Assembly (NCBI RefSeq): GCF_000298195.1
Contig: NZ_BAHC01000053.1
Coordinates: 1 to 64,000 of the forward strand
DNA: 64,000 nt
Source: Gordonia rhizosphera NBRC 16068
GTDB lineage: Bacteria; Actinomycetota; Actinomycetes; Mycobacteriales; Mycobacteriaceae
Direction: 5' to 3'
In this document: one piece after another, positions 1 to 8,602 of the stretch
How positions within the stretch are numbered: position 1 is the first letter of the stretch
How the letters are laid out: every line of letters begins with the position of its first letter
Notes under the pieces: model-generated
Databases searched by the model: none
What the model was told of the DNA's origin: nothing
What the model saw: only the letters and a program-made list of their open reading frames with translations
Made by a program: the position numbers and the translations under genes

Positions 1-802
1 GTCCGGCGTAGTCGGCGGCGTAGGCGAGGACGACATCCGAGCCCTCACCGAGCCCGAGAAGCGCGAGATGGGCGACCCCCCACCTGATGCGCAACGCCTC
101 CAGATCGGCGGCCGCGAAGGCCACACCGAAGTCGAGCTGATTGGGGCTCAACGTCTCGTTACAGCCGTCGGATGCCGACGCGGCCGCCCGCGCGAGGCGG
201 TCGATCCGCTCCGACTGCGGCATCGACGCGTTACCCGCGAGCCCGTTGGTGGCCATGGCGGAACGTTCGAATCGCGTCATACAGTCCAGCGGGCTGCTCG
301 TCGGGGTGCCGCGGCGGTCGACGGCCACCACCGGATGCTGCGTGAGCAGGCTGCGGCCCGGTCCGCGCGCCAACAGCAGAAGAGCCCGCGACGACGGCAC
401 ATCGGTGCCTGCGGTGAGGACCACCGGGGCGGCGTCGGGCGGCGTGTCGGTGACCCGGGCGCGGGTCAGGGCGACGGTCAGGGTCGTCGCGGTCGGCCTA
501 TCCGGGTCGATCGGCGTGTCGAGTTCGGCACATTCGACGGTGACGCCTGCGGGCGCGGTCACGCCGTAGCGCGTCGCTGTCGCGCGCGCACACTCGGTCC
601 ACGTCAGGTCCGTCTTCGGCGCCTCGATCATCGGCGGCTCCGGGGTTGCCGACGACGAGGAGGGTGCCGCGCCGCCACCTCCGCCGCCGGTCACCACATC
701 GGGGCCGGTGTCGGGTCCGATGGCGCACCCGGATACGACGACAGCCACGATCGCGCACAGGGTCGCGCCGAGCCGGGCCCGCCGAAGGGGTGGAGGTCGC
801 AT
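1..802 (-). CDS. Lipoprotein of the TAP-like alpha/beta-hydrolase family (3' end outside window)
   Basis: The frame opens at an ATG at 802 and stays open to the window edge, so 267 codons are present and the C-terminus is missing. Arg-rich start, hydrophobic stretch and a lipobox VSGC (Cys26) followed by a Gly/Ser/Pro linker predict an exported, lipid-anchored protein. Further on, segments such as LLLLARGPGRS and VVAVDRRGT and a Cys-containing helix match the TAP / tripeptidyl-aminopeptidase-like hydrolases of mycobacteria. The nucleophile elbow, normally GxSxG, reads GLGEG at about residues 250-254: Gly stands where the catalytic Ser should be. Either this is a non-catalytic member or the nucleophile lies elsewhere. 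The family call is from motif memory only. Confidence 0.7.
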   Translation of the reverse strand, partial: MRPPPLRRARLGATLCAIVAVVVSGCAIGPDTGPDVVTGGGGGGAAPSSSSATPEPPMIEAPKTDLTWTECARATATRYGVTAPAGVTVECAELDTPIDPDRPTATTLTVALTRARVTDTPPDAAPVVLTAGTDVPSSRALLLLARGPGRSLLTQHPVVAVDRRGTPTSSPLDCMTRFERSAMATNGLAGNASMPQSERIDRLARAAASASDGCNETLSPNQLDFGVAFAAADLEALRIRWGVAHLALLGLGEGSDVVLAYAADYAG

Positions 803-824
803 GCCCGCGAGCCTACTGCTGCCG

Positions 825-1613
825 CTACCGGCCGACGGTGGTCCGGGTCCAGCGGGTGTAGACGAAGCCGTCGTCGTCGGTGATGATCGTCGTCGGACGC
901 ATCGCGCGCAGCTGCGCCGTCGCGGGGTGATGCGCGATCCGCTCCGCCGTACCGGCCGCCACGTTGGGGCTCGTCGTGACACACAGTTCGTCGACGGCAT
1001 CGGCGGCGATGAACGACCCGAGTAGCGACGGCCCGCCCTCGCTGAGGACGCGGACCCAGCCGCGTTCGGCGCAGACGTCGAGTACCGCGGAGATGTCGAC
1101 GGTGTCGTCGCCGCAGTCGATGACGGTGGCGCCGGCGTCGGACAGGGCGCGGCGCCGGCTGTCCGGGGCGTCACAGCACGTCAGGATCGCCGTCTCCCGG
1201 CACGACAGCGGTGGGTAGTCGGTCGGGATCGACAGTGACCGGCTCACCAGCGCGAGCGCCGGCGCCGGGGTCTGCTCCCGGTCGGCTCGGGCCGCGGTGA
1301 AGACATCGTCGGGGCTCGGCTGCCGGTAGCCCTCCACGACCGCGGTGCGGGCACCGACGAGCACCACGTCGGCCAGCGCACGCAGCACGCGGAAGATCGC
1401 CTTGTCGCCGGGTCCGGCCAGGTCACCCGACCGGCCGTTGTGGGTGACGGCACCGTCGATCGAACTGACCATGTTCACCCGAAGGTAGGGGCGCGGCAGA
1501 CACGGCGGCGAGGCCGGGCGATCCGGGTACGGATACTGCTCCGCGAGCCACCGCAGCGTTGCGGTCTCGTCGTCGGCCGATGTGAGCTGGGTCGCTTTCT
1601 GTAGACCGAACAT
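825..1613 (-). CDS. Pyrimidine reductase family protein (RibD C-terminal domain)
   Basis: 262 aa. The whole length is a RibD_C / dihydrofolate-reductase-like fold: the substrate-binding signature VNMVSSIDG is at residues 46-54, then a DVVLVGART strand and a late SEGGPSLLG glycine-rich cofactor loop. The family reduces 5-amino-6-ribosylaminouracil phosphate with NADPH. Free-standing actinobacterial copies such as this one, away from other rib genes and without the deaminase half, have an unproven role. It ends 22 bp before the lipoprotein start, so the two may be co-transcribed. It is divergent from zapE with only 35 bp between the starts. Confidence 0.88.
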   Translation of the reverse strand: MFGLQKATQLTSADDETATLRWLAEQYPYPDRPASPPCLPRPYLRVNMVSSIDGAVTHNGRSGDLAGPGDKAIFRVLRALADVVLVGARTAVVEGYRQPSPDDVFTAARADREQTPAPALALVSRSLSIPTDYPPLSCRETAILTCCDAPDSRRRALSDAGATVIDCGDDTVDISAVLDVCAERGWVRVLSEGGPSLLGSFIAADAVDELCVTTSPNVAAGTAERIAHHPATAQLRAMRPTTIITDDDGFVYTRWTRTTVGR

Positions 1614-1648
1614 GACTACATCATGTCCCAGGTGGCTAGGCTCCCCCT

Positions 1649-2662
1649 ATGACGGCACGACTTTGCGACCGGAATCCGGTGGTCGCCCCCGAAGCACTGA
1701 TCCTCGAGATGGTGCCACCGTCGACGTTCGACCTCGTCAGCTTCGACTCCTACATCCCCGACCCCGGCGAGCCCTCCCAGGCTCAGGCGGTGTCGAAGGC
1801 GCGTGACTTCGTCGGCCGCGCCGGGAAGGCCCGCACCACCAAACGCGGCCTGTTCTCGCGCAAACAAACCCCGCAGGGTATCGGCCTGTACCTCGACGGC
1901 GGGTTCGGCGTCGGCAAGACGCACCTGCTCGCCTCGATCTACCACTCCTTGCCCGAACCGAAGGCGTTCGCGACCTTCGTGGAGGTCACCCACCTCGTCG
2001 GTGCGCTGGGCTTCGTGAATGCGGTCGAGCGGCTCTCGGATCGCACGGTGCTGTGCATCGACGAGTTCGAACTCGACGATCCGGGCGACACCATGCTGGT
2101 CTCGCGACTGCTGACCGAACTCACCGCCAAGGGTGTGTCGATCGCCGCCACCTCGAACACACTGCCCGGGCAGCTCGGCGAGGGCCGATTCGCCGCGCAG
2201 GACTTCCTGCGTGAGATCCGCAAGCTGTCGGCGATCTTCGAGACGATCCGCGTCGACGGCCCCGATTACCGGCACCGCGATCTGCCGCCGGCCCCCGCCC
2301 CCCGCTCGGATGCCGAACTGGTCGAGTTGGCCGAGTCGACGACCGACGCGACCCTCGACGATTTCGACGCACTCTGCGATCACCTCAGCACGCTGCATCC
2401 GTCGAAGTACAAGGACCTCGTCGACGGTGTGTCCCTGGTCTGTCTGCGCGGCGTGCATCCGGCGAAGGACCAGTCGGTGGCGCTGCGCATCGTGGTGCTC
2501 GCCGACCGCCTCTACGACGCCAACATCCCGGTGACCGTGTCGGGTTGCCGACTCGACGAGATCTTCACCGAGGAGATGCTCGGCGGCGGCTACCGCAAGA
2601 AGTATCTGCGGGCCATGTCCCGACTGCTCGCGCTGTCGCGGTTCGCCGAGTCGACGGTCTGA
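1649..2662 (+). CDS. zapE: Cell division protein ZapE (AFG1-like ATPase)
   Basis: 337 aa, usual length for the family. Walker A GGFGVGKTHL starts at residue 84 and Walker B VLCIDEFELDD at 134, followed by the AFG1 pattern DTMLVSRLL and sensor region AATSNTLP. ZapE/AFG1 ATPases act at the division ring in proteobacteria and in mitochondrial protein quality control; in actinobacteria the role is inferred only by homology. The start is the ATG after the 35-bp divergent gap shared with the RibD-like gene, whose promoters must therefore overlap. The C-terminus runs to a stop just before the convergent GNAT gene. Confidence 0.93.
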   Translation: MTARLCDRNPVVAPEALILEMVPPSTFDLVSFDSYIPDPGEPSQAQAVSKARDFVGRAGKARTTKRGLFSRKQTPQGIGLYLDGGFGVGKTHLLASIYHSLPEPKAFATFVEVTHLVGALGFVNAVERLSDRTVLCIDEFELDDPGDTMLVSRLLTELTAKGVSIAATSNTLPGQLGEGRFAAQDFLREIRKLSAIFETIRVDGPDYRHRDLPPAPAPRSDAELVELAESTTDATLDDFDALCDHLSTLHPSKYKDLVDGVSLVCLRGVHPAKDQSVALRIVVLADRLYDANIPVTVSGCRLDEIFTEEMLGGGYRKKYLRAMSRLLALSRFAESTV

Positions 2663-2685
2663 CCCGCCGATCCTCGCGCGCTGCG

Positions 2686-3246
2686 TCAGACCAGGGTCTG
2701 CGCCAGGATGTAGTCGTGCTCGATCGACCCGTTCAGGTCGAAGGTCTTGACGCCCACCCTGGCGAACCCCATCTTGGTGTAGAAGCGCTGCGCGCGGACG
2801 TTCTCCTGGTTGACGCCCAGCCACACCATGGCGCTGCCGCGTCGTCGGGCGCAGTCGATGGCGGCGCGCATCATTGCGTGTGACGGTGCGCCCGACCGGC
2901 CCTGGGCATGGTGGTCGGGCAACACGTACATCTTCGAGACCTCGGAGACCGGACGCTCGGTGATCACTGCCGCGACGTCGGGATGTGTGGGTGCGGTGTG
3001 ATGGACCAGGCAGTACCCGATGATCGGGCCGTCGATCCGCTCGCGGGCGACCAGGACGTCGCTCTGGTCGCTGACGATGTGGCGGACGAAGTCGTCGGGC
3101 GCCAGGTTGGCTTCGATGAACGCGGCGATGTCCTGTGCCGTCGAATGTGGTGGGCATGCCAGCGGGAACGTCGCCGCCGCGACCTCGGCGACACTCGGTG
3201 CATGACGAGGGTCGCCGACGACCTCGATCAGTTCGGTGGCGGGCAC
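2686..3246 (-). CDS. GNAT family N-acetyltransferase
   Basis: 186 aa. Typical GNAT order: central strand VSKMYVLPDHHAQGRSG (about 103-119, containing the acetyl-CoA pyrophosphate-binding loop), then a helix, then the strand VWLGVNQENVRAQRFYTKMG, the usual C-terminal acetyl-CoA-contacting segment. The acceptor is not predictable; the closest style is the ribosomal-protein/amine acetyltransferases. It converges on zapE (23 bp apart) and lies 13 bp downstream of the CMD-family gene on the same strand, so it could be read from that promoter. Confidence 0.88.
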   Translation of the reverse strand: MPATELIEVVGDPRHAPSVAEVAAATFPLACPPHSTAQDIAAFIEANLAPDDFVRHIVSDQSDVLVARERIDGPIIGYCLVHHTAPTHPDVAAVITERPVSEVSKMYVLPDHHAQGRSGAPSHAMMRAAIDCARRRGSAMVWLGVNQENVRAQRFYTKMGFARVGVKTFDLNGSIEHDYILAQTLV

Positions 3247-3259
3247 AAACGAAATGTAC

Positions 3260-3898
3260 TCACTCGCCCGCGAGATCCGCCGACAGGTCCGCGACCTCGA
3301 CCCCCTCGGGGACCATCACCTCGGTGATCCGCTCAGGAATGTCGTCGAACTCGAGTCGCAGGGCCTTGCACATCGTCGCGTGCATCTCGTAGAGGGCGGC
3401 GATGTAGGTGAACTGGACGATCTCCGATGGACTCAGATGCTCTCGCAACATGTCGAACACACCATCGGGCACCCGCCCGCCGTCGTAGACCACGGCATCC
3501 GTGTAGGCGAGTACCGCACGCTCGAGCGGTGTGAACAGGTCGCTGACCTGCCAGGACCCGATCGCGGCGATCTTCTCCTCGGGCATGCCCAGAGAGCGCA
3601 TCTGCTTGCAGTGCTGGGAGAACACGAACTGGCTGCCCCGGGCATATCCGGCTCGGCCCTGACAGAGTTCACGCAAAAGCGGGTCGATCGATGAGTTGCG
3701 GTACAACGAGAATCCGGCCACGGCATGGCGGAACACGTCGGGAGAGTGTGCGAAGACCGTCCACCAATCGCCCGGTGTGGCATGGATGGTGCCGTGATCG
3801 ACCGCCGGATCCTTGTCGGGTCCGAACAGGTGATCGTAAAACCAGAGGATCTTCTCGTCGGTGACGTCCGCGCGGGGGACTTCGGGAAGTCGTGGCAT
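3260..3898 (-). CDS. Carboxymuconolactone decarboxylase (CMD/AhpD) family protein
   Basis: 212 aa, all-helical CMD-type protein. The conserved region holds RELCQGRAGYARGSQFVFSQ and HCKQMRSLGMPEEKI, followed by FTPLERAVLAYTDAVV, the usual second CMD helix pair. The AhpD CxxC redox motif is absent, so peroxidase-partner activity is unlikely; the family also includes decarboxylases and many unassigned proteins. It is divergent from the TetR operon across a region with the 19-bp palindrome at 3996-4014 and is probably under the same regulator. Its ATG overlaps the stop of a 25-codon reading frame (TGATG), which suggests translational coupling. Substrate unknown. Confidence 0.85.
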   Translation of the reverse strand: MPRLPEVPRADVTDEKILWFYDHLFGPDKDPAVDHGTIHATPGDWWTVFAHSPDVFRHAVAGFSLYRNSSIDPLLRELCQGRAGYARGSQFVFSQHCKQMRSLGMPEEKIAAIGSWQVSDLFTPLERAVLAYTDAVVYDGGRVPDGVFDMLREHLSPSEIVQFTYIAALYEMHATMCKALRLEFDDIPERITEVMVPEGVEVADLSADLAGE

Positions 3899-3975
3899 CA
3901 GGAGGCCTTCCGTTCACGGCGGTCGGCGGCCGTCTTCGGTCTGTGGGCCACGAATGTCGGGTTGTCTGGGGTCAT
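3898..3975 (-). CDS. Possible 25-aa coupled small ORF before the CMD-family gene
   Basis: ATG at 3975, with AAAGGG six bases upstream, reads 25 codons (basic C-terminus, ending ADRRERKAS). Its TGA shares bases with the ATG of the CMD-family gene (TGATG). The start lies 20 bp inside the divergent promoter, next to the palindromic operator. It could be a leader peptide that couples translation or simply chance: no homology is known to me and no codon bias can be judged at this length. Confidence 0.35.
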   Translation of the reverse strand: MTPDNPTFVAHRPKTAADRRERKAS

Positions 3976-3995
3976 GGTTGCCCTTTCCGCAAAGT

Positions 3996-4014
3996 TGACT
4001 TGACTGTCATGTCA
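3996..4014. promoter_or_regulatory. 19-bp palindromic operator, copy 1 (probable TetR site)
   Basis: TGAC-T-TGAC-T-GTCA-T-GTCA, an inverted repeat of two TGACnTGAC arms around a central base. It ends 14 bp before the TTG start of the TetR gene and lies about 100 bp before the divergent CMD gene, so binding would block both. The same pattern recurs at 12788-12806, before the cyclase-family gene. A TTGACT hexamer that could serve as a -35 overlaps its left edge. Site and symmetry are read directly; the identity of the bound protein is inferred from adjacency. Confidence 0.72.
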
Positions 4015-4028
4015 TCTGGCTGGATAGT

Positions 4029-4712
4029 TTGTTTGTGGCCAAGTCGTCTGTCAACACCTCGACGGTTCCCGCCCCGGTGGACTCACTGTCGCCGCGGGGC
4101 CGGGCCACCCGCGACGCGCTGCTCGCCGCCGCGCAACGGGTCTTCGAGAGGGTCGGCTTCCTCGACGCGCGGGTGGAACTGATCGCGCAGGAGGCAAACG
4201 TCTCTTATGGGACGTTCTACCGATACTTCGAGTCGAAAGAGGACGTTTTCCGGGAACTGAGCACATGGCTGTTCAGTGAGATGCATCGGCGCGAACCGTC
4301 GTCGCCGGACATGGGGCCGGCCGAACGGCTCATCGCGTCCAATCGGGCCTACTACCGGGCGTACCGGCGCCACGCCGCCATGCTGGCGATCGTCGAGCAG
4401 GTGGCGACCTTCAACGAGGAGTTCCGCGAGCTACGTCATCAGCACCGTGCACAGCTGATCGACCGGACGGCCACTGCGATTGCGGGCTGGCAGCGGGAGG
4501 GACGTGTGCGCGAATCCCTGGACCCGACGATGGCCGCACGCGCCATGGCCGCGATGGTCGATCACACCCTCTATCTGTGGCTGATTCAGGGTGAGGAGGC
4601 CTCAGAGGGGGCGTTACTCGATACGCTCGATGCGATGTGTCTGGGCGCCTTGGGATTGTCCGACGAGGGTTCGACCGACGAGGGTTCGACCGACGAGAAC
4701 GGGGATCGATGA
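4029..4712 (+). CDS. TetR/AcrR family transcriptional regulator
   Basis: 227 aa from TTG at 4029 (an in-frame GTG two codons later is an alternative). N-terminal HTH: RDALLAAAQRVFERVGF, then IAQEANVSYGTFYRYFESKE (about residues 28-72), the classical TetR recognition helix. The C-terminal ligand domain resembles the regulators of fatty-acid or sterol catabolic operons. A short tandem DNA repeat (GACGAGGGTTCGACC twice) near 4664-4693 gives the tail DEGSTDEGSTDE. First gene of a tightly overlapped operon: its TGA overlaps the ATG of the next gene. Probable autorepressor through the operator at 3996-4014. Confidence 0.92.
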   Translation: MFVAKSSVNTSTVPAPVDSLSPRGRATRDALLAAAQRVFERVGFLDARVELIAQEANVSYGTFYRYFESKEDVFRELSTWLFSEMHRREPSSPDMGPAERLIASNRAYYRAYRRHAAMLAIVEQVATFNEEFRELRHQHRAQLIDRTATAIAGWQREGRVRESLDPTMAARAMAAMVDHTLYLWLIQGEEASEGALLDTLDAMCLGALGLSDEGSTDEGSTDENGDR

Positions 4713-5095
4713 TCATCGACGAGGTGGCCGACCGATTCTTCGCGGCGATCGAGTCCGGCGACACCGATGCACTGCTTGCGCTGTACGCGCCGGACGCAGT
4801 CATCTGGCACAACGAGGACGGCACGGAACAGACGGTGGAGCAGAACCTGCGCGTATTGCGCTGGCTGACGAGGACCGTCGCCGACCTCGAATATCGTGAT
4901 GTCCGGCGCATCGTCCACGACGGCGGCTTCGTCCAACAGCATCTGCTGACCGGAACCCTGCCCGACGGCGAGGACCTGGCCATCCCGGCGGGACTGTTCG
5001 TCGACGTCGCCGACGACCACATCGTCCGGATCAACGAGTACGTCGACTCCGCACACCTCCGACCGCTCCTGACGACACGAAGGACCAACAGGTGA
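4709..5095 (+). CDS. Nuclear transport factor 2 / SnoaL-like family protein
   Basis: 128 aa, start chosen at the ATG that overlaps the TetR stop (ATGA). Pattern ADRFFAAIESGDTDALLALY followed by PDAVIWHNEDG is the N-terminal helix and first strand of an NTF2-like cone fold; a late IVRINEYVDS strand closes it. Members serve as isomerases, hydratases or dehydratases acting on small polyketide- or steroid-like substrates, or as accessory subunits. Position between the regulator and an acyl-CoA dehydrogenase suggests a step in the same degradation pathway; the reaction cannot be assigned. Confidence 0.85.
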   Translation: MIIDEVADRFFAAIESGDTDALLALYAPDAVIWHNEDGTEQTVEQNLRVLRWLTRTVADLEYRDVRRIVHDGGFVQQHLLTGTLPDGEDLAIPAGLFVDVADDHIVRINEYVDSAHLRPLLTTRRTNR

Positions 5096-6285
5096 ACACT
5101 GCCGACAGTCATGCCCCCGACGCCGAACTGGCGGACCTGTGCGCACGCATGCGTGCCTTCATCGACGACGAGGTGATCCCACGCGAGCCGGAACTGATCA
5201 CCGAGGACGAGGCCGCCGCCAAGGTTCTCGACGAGCTGCGTTCGCGGGCAAAGGAACTCGGCCTGTGGGCGCTGGGGCATCCGGCCGAGGTCGGCGGTGG
5301 CGGCGTGCCCTTCATGGACTTCGTCTACCTCAACGAGATCATCGGGCGTTCGGAGTTCGGACAGCTCGCCGTCGGGTCGGTGACCATGCAGGACACCATC
5401 ATGCTGCACAAGCACGGGACCGCCGAGCAGCAGCGCCGCTGGATGACCGGGATGGTGTCGGGGGACATCTTCCCGTCGGTCGGACTGACCGAACCGGAGG
5501 TCGCCGGTTCCGACCCGACGCTGATCGCGACGCGCGCCGAACTCGACGGTGACACCTGGGTCATCAACGGACACAAGTGGTTCACCACCGGGGTCAACGT
5601 CGCCGCCTATTGCACCGTGTTCGCCCGGACCGAAGACGACACCGTCCCGCGGCACTCCCGGATCAGCTCGATCATCGTGCCGACAGACACTCCGGGCTTC
5701 GAGATCGTCCGCGCCATCCCGACGATGGGTCACGACCCGAGCGATCATTTCGAGGTGCGCCTGAACGACGTCCGGGTGCCGAAGGAGAATCTGCTCGGTG
5801 AACGCGGCAAGGGCTTCGTCATCGCCCAGGATCGTCTGGGTCCGGGCCGCATCTTCCACAGCATGCGCTGGCTGGGCCAGGCGCAGCGCGCGTACGAATT
5901 GATGTGCGAGCGTGCGAATTCGCGCTACGTGCACGGTTCACTGCTCGCCGACAAGGGCGAGGTGCACCGCTACATCGCCGAGTCCGCGGCCGAGATCCAG
6001 GCGGCCCGACTGATGACGCTCGACGCCGCCCGCGTGATGGACACCGGCGACGACGCCCGCATCCAGATCGGGCTCATCAAGTTCTGGGGGGCCCGCATGC
6101 TGCACAACGTCGTCGATCGCGCCATCCAAGTGCACGGCGCACTCGGGCTCACCGCCGACACCCCACTCGAGCGGATGTACCGGCAGGCCCGCTATGCGCG
6201 CATCTACGACGGCCCCGACGAGGTGCACCGGATGTCGACCGCTCGTCGCCTGCTGCGCGACCCCGACGCCGCCCCGTGGCGATGA
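5092..6285 (+). CDS. Acyl-CoA dehydrogenase family protein
   Basis: 397 aa from a GTG overlapping the NTF2-like stop (GTGA). Full ACAD architecture: N-terminal helical domain, VGLTEPEVAGSDPT flavin-loop region, WVINGHKWFTTG central beta domain, then RLGPGRIFHSMRWLGQAQRA and the C-terminal helical domain ending GPDEVHRMSTARRLL. This resembles the ACAD10/11-like class that commonly neighbours APH-type kinases, as here. Expected reaction: FAD-linked alpha,beta-dehydrogenation of an acyl-CoA thioester. ATGA overlap with the downstream kinase gene. Confidence 0.93.
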   Translation: MNTADSHAPDAELADLCARMRAFIDDEVIPREPELITEDEAAAKVLDELRSRAKELGLWALGHPAEVGGGGVPFMDFVYLNEIIGRSEFGQLAVGSVTMQDTIMLHKHGTAEQQRRWMTGMVSGDIFPSVGLTEPEVAGSDPTLIATRAELDGDTWVINGHKWFTTGVNVAAYCTVFARTEDDTVPRHSRISSIIVPTDTPGFEIVRAIPTMGHDPSDHFEVRLNDVRVPKENLLGERGKGFVIAQDRLGPGRIFHSMRWLGQAQRAYELMCERANSRYVHGSLLADKGEVHRYIAESAAEIQAARLMTLDAARVMDTGDDARIQIGLIKFWGARMLHNVVDRAIQVHGALGLTADTPLERMYRQARYARIYDGPDEVHRMSTARRLLRDPDAAPWR

Positions 6286-7685
6286 TCGTCCCGCCGACGC
6301 TCGACGCCGACGGGCTGGCCGCCGGGATCGGAGCCGTACTGAGTGCGGCGACGGGAGCCGAGGTCGTCGTCGCCGACCTGCACCGGCTGACCGGTGGGGC
6401 CAGCCGCGAGACATGGGCGGCGCGTACGGAATCCGCCACCGCCGGCGAACGCACCGTGGTGTTGCGGCGTGATCCACCCGGACACGGGCAGCCGGAGCGG
6501 ATGCGTGCCGAGGCCGCCTGCCTGCGGGCGGCCGCCGCAGCCGGGGTACCGGTGCCGACACTGATCGCCGCGGGCGACGACGCCCCCGGCATCCATGCGC
6601 CGTTCCTGGTGACCGAACTGGTACCCGGCGAGGCGATCGCCCGCAAATTGCAGCGTGATCCGCAATTCGCGGACGCACGAACTCATCTCGCCGAGGACAT
6701 GGGCCGAGTCCTCGGGAAGATCCACCGGACCGGCACCGAGTCGTTGACGATGCTCGATCGGTCCGACCCGCTCGAGCAGATCGAGACGATGTACCTCGGA
6801 TTCGACGAGCCGCGGCCGGCCGTCGAGCTGGGCTTGCGCTGGTTGCGCGAACACCGCCCGCCCCGTCGCCCGGATGCGCTGTTACACGGCGACTTCCGGA
6901 TGGGCAATATCCTCGTCGATCCCAGCGGAATCCGGGGTGTGCTGGACTGGGAGCTGGCCCACATCGGGGACCCGATCGAGGACCTCGGGTGGCTGTGCGT
7001 GCGGGCCTGGCGGTTCGGGAGCCCAGCACCGGTCGCCGGGGTCGGTACCCGCGAACAGTTGCTCGACGGGTACGCGGAGACGACCGGATACCGGCCCTCG
7101 ACCGAGGAACTGCGGTGGTGGGAGGTCTTCGGGACCCTGCGCTGGCTGATCATCAGCCGTTTCCAGGCGCAACGGCATCTCGGCGGCGAGGAGCACTCGC
7201 TGGAACTGGCCGCCATCGGCCGGCGTGTCTGCGAGTCCGAGTACGACCTGCTGCTCGTGCTCGACCTCTTGGACACCACGGCAATCGGCTCGATCGGGTC
7301 GGCGGAGCCGTCGATGCTGCACGATCGTCCCGAGCTGACCGAGATCCTCGATCTGGTGACCGACACGCTCCGGTCGGACGTGCTCGATGCGCTCGGCCCC
7401 GACCGCGCGCGTGAGCGGTACCAACTCCGGATCTGTCTGAACCTGCTCGGGATCGCCGCGCGGGAGATCGCCGCCGGAGGAGAAGCCGAGGCCACCGTCG
7501 CGGCCGCTCTGAGGGGAGCGGGGCACGACAGTGAAGCGGAGTTGGCGGCGCGCATCAGAGATGGTTCGGTCGACTACACCGAGCCTCTCGTGCGGCGCGC
7601 GATCTCGGCGGCGGTGGTCGGTCGCCTCCGGGTCGCAAATCCGCGCCACGAGTTGACCGGTAAGTCCGAGGGATTGAAGGTGTAA
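6282..7685 (+). CDS. APH-family phosphotransferase with C-terminal DUF6285-like domain
   Basis: 467 aa from the ATG overlapping the ACAD stop. Kinase-like N-terminal domain: nucleotide-binding lobe with VVLRRDPPG, catalytic loop LLHGDFRMGNILVD (His-Gly-Asp near residue 203) and metal motif VLDWELAHIGDP (Asp near 221). From about residue 345 a separate alpha-helical region (MLHDRPELTEILDLV onward) matches the domain of unknown function often fused or adjacent to these kinases in actinobacteria. In ACAD10/11, an APH domain joined to an ACAD works on 4-hydroxyacyl-CoAs by phosphorylation then elimination. Here the two are separate, adjacent genes, which suggests the same chemistry (inference). 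Confidence 0.88.
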   Translation: MIVPPTLDADGLAAGIGAVLSAATGAEVVVADLHRLTGGASRETWAARTESATAGERTVVLRRDPPGHGQPERMRAEAACLRAAAAAGVPVPTLIAAGDDAPGIHAPFLVTELVPGEAIARKLQRDPQFADARTHLAEDMGRVLGKIHRTGTESLTMLDRSDPLEQIETMYLGFDEPRPAVELGLRWLREHRPPRRPDALLHGDFRMGNILVDPSGIRGVLDWELAHIGDPIEDLGWLCVRAWRFGSPAPVAGVGTREQLLDGYAETTGYRPSTEELRWWEVFGTLRWLIISRFQAQRHLGGEEHSLELAAIGRRVCESEYDLLLVLDLLDTTAIGSIGSAEPSMLHDRPELTEILDLVTDTLRSDVLDALGPDRARERYQLRICLNLLGIAAREIAAGGEAEATVAAALRGAGHDSEAELAARIRDGSVDYTEPLVRRAISAAVVGRLRVANPRHELTGKSEGLKV

Positions 7686-7686
7686 C

Positions 7687-8580
7687 ATGTCTGATCTGCT
7701 GGGCGCCCGGTCGCCGGTCCGCTCCCGTCTACGTGCCGCGCTGGAAGGGGGGAGGCCCGTTGTCGCGCCCGGGGCCTACGACTCGCTTACCGCCCGACTC
7801 GCCGAGAGTGCGGGGTTCGAGGCGGTCTATATGACCGGATTCGGCACCGCGGCGAGCCTTTTGGGACGTCCTGACGTAGGGCTCATCACCGCCTCGGAGA
7901 TGACCGACAACGCGCGCCGAATGGTCGCAGCCATCGACGTCCCACTGATCGCCGACGCGGACACCGGATACGGCAACGCCATCAACGTGATCCGGACCAT
8001 GCAGGACTACGAACGTGCCGGCGTCGCCGCCATCCAGCTCGAGGATCAGGTGGCGCCGAAACGTTGTGGCCACATGGCGGGCAAGCAGGTGGTGCCGGCC
8101 GGGGAGATGGTGGCCAAGATCGCGGCCGCGGTCGACGCCCGAACCGACCCTGATCTCCTCATCATCGCCCGTACCGACGCGATCGCGGTCACCGGGGTCG
8201 AAGACGCCATCGATCGTGCGCGGCGATACGCCGACGCGGGTGCGGACCTGTTGTTCGTGGAAGCACCGGGCAGCGTCAACGAGATCGCCATGGTGGCAAC
8301 GGCTCTCAGTGATTGTCGGCTGGTGTTCAATTGGGCCGAGGGGGGCCGGACACCGGGGCTGACCATGGATGAGATCACCGAGCTGGGTTTCGCGCTGATC
8401 CTGTATCCGATCGGTGCACTGTTCTCCGCCGTGCGCGCGATCCAGGGCTATTACGAGGTGCTGGCCCGCGACGGCGTGCCCACGGCGGTGCTGGGGGACC
8501 TGCCCGCCTTCGACGACGTGACCGATTTCCTCGGCCTTCCCGAGGTCAACGAGTTGAGCGACCGATACGCCGATCGGTAG
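7687..8580 (+). CDS. Isocitrate lyase / PEP mutase superfamily enzyme
   Basis: 297 aa. Shows the family pattern: YMTGFGTAASLLG early, metal-site motif LIADADTGYGN (residues 88-97), AAIQLEDQ (about 114-121) and catalytic loop KRCGHMAGK (125-133). The Cys in KRCGH is typical of C-C lyases (isocitrate lyase, methylisocitrate lyase, 2,3-dimethylmalate lyase, oxaloacetate decarboxylase). Length excludes a full isocitrate lyase; a 2-methylisocitrate-lyase-like or dimethylmalate-lyase-like role fits better. Last gene of the TetR operon, one base after the kinase stop, and followed directly by the intergenic repeat that the IS110 entered. Confidence 0.9.
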   Translation: MSDLLGARSPVRSRLRAALEGGRPVVAPGAYDSLTARLAESAGFEAVYMTGFGTAASLLGRPDVGLITASEMTDNARRMVAAIDVPLIADADTGYGNAINVIRTMQDYERAGVAAIQLEDQVAPKRCGHMAGKQVVPAGEMVAKIAAAVDARTDPDLLIIARTDAIAVTGVEDAIDRARRYADAGADLLFVEAPGSVNEIAMVATALSDCRLVFNWAEGGRTPGLTMDEITELGFALILYPIGALFSAVRAIQGYYEVLARDGVPTAVLGDLPAFDDVTDFLGLPEVNELSDRYADR

Positions 8581-8602
8581 TGGATTTCCGTGCGGCGGGT
8601 GT

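Noticed and set aside
68-883. Long plus-strand open frame at the left edge
   Set aside because: It is the antisense shadow of the lipoprotein and RibD-like genes; very Arg-rich with no domain, while the minus frame has a lipobox and family motifs.
1616-3157. 513-codon open frame opposite zapE and the GNAT gene
   Set aside because: Shadow of high-GC third positions; the zapE Walker motifs lie on the other strand.
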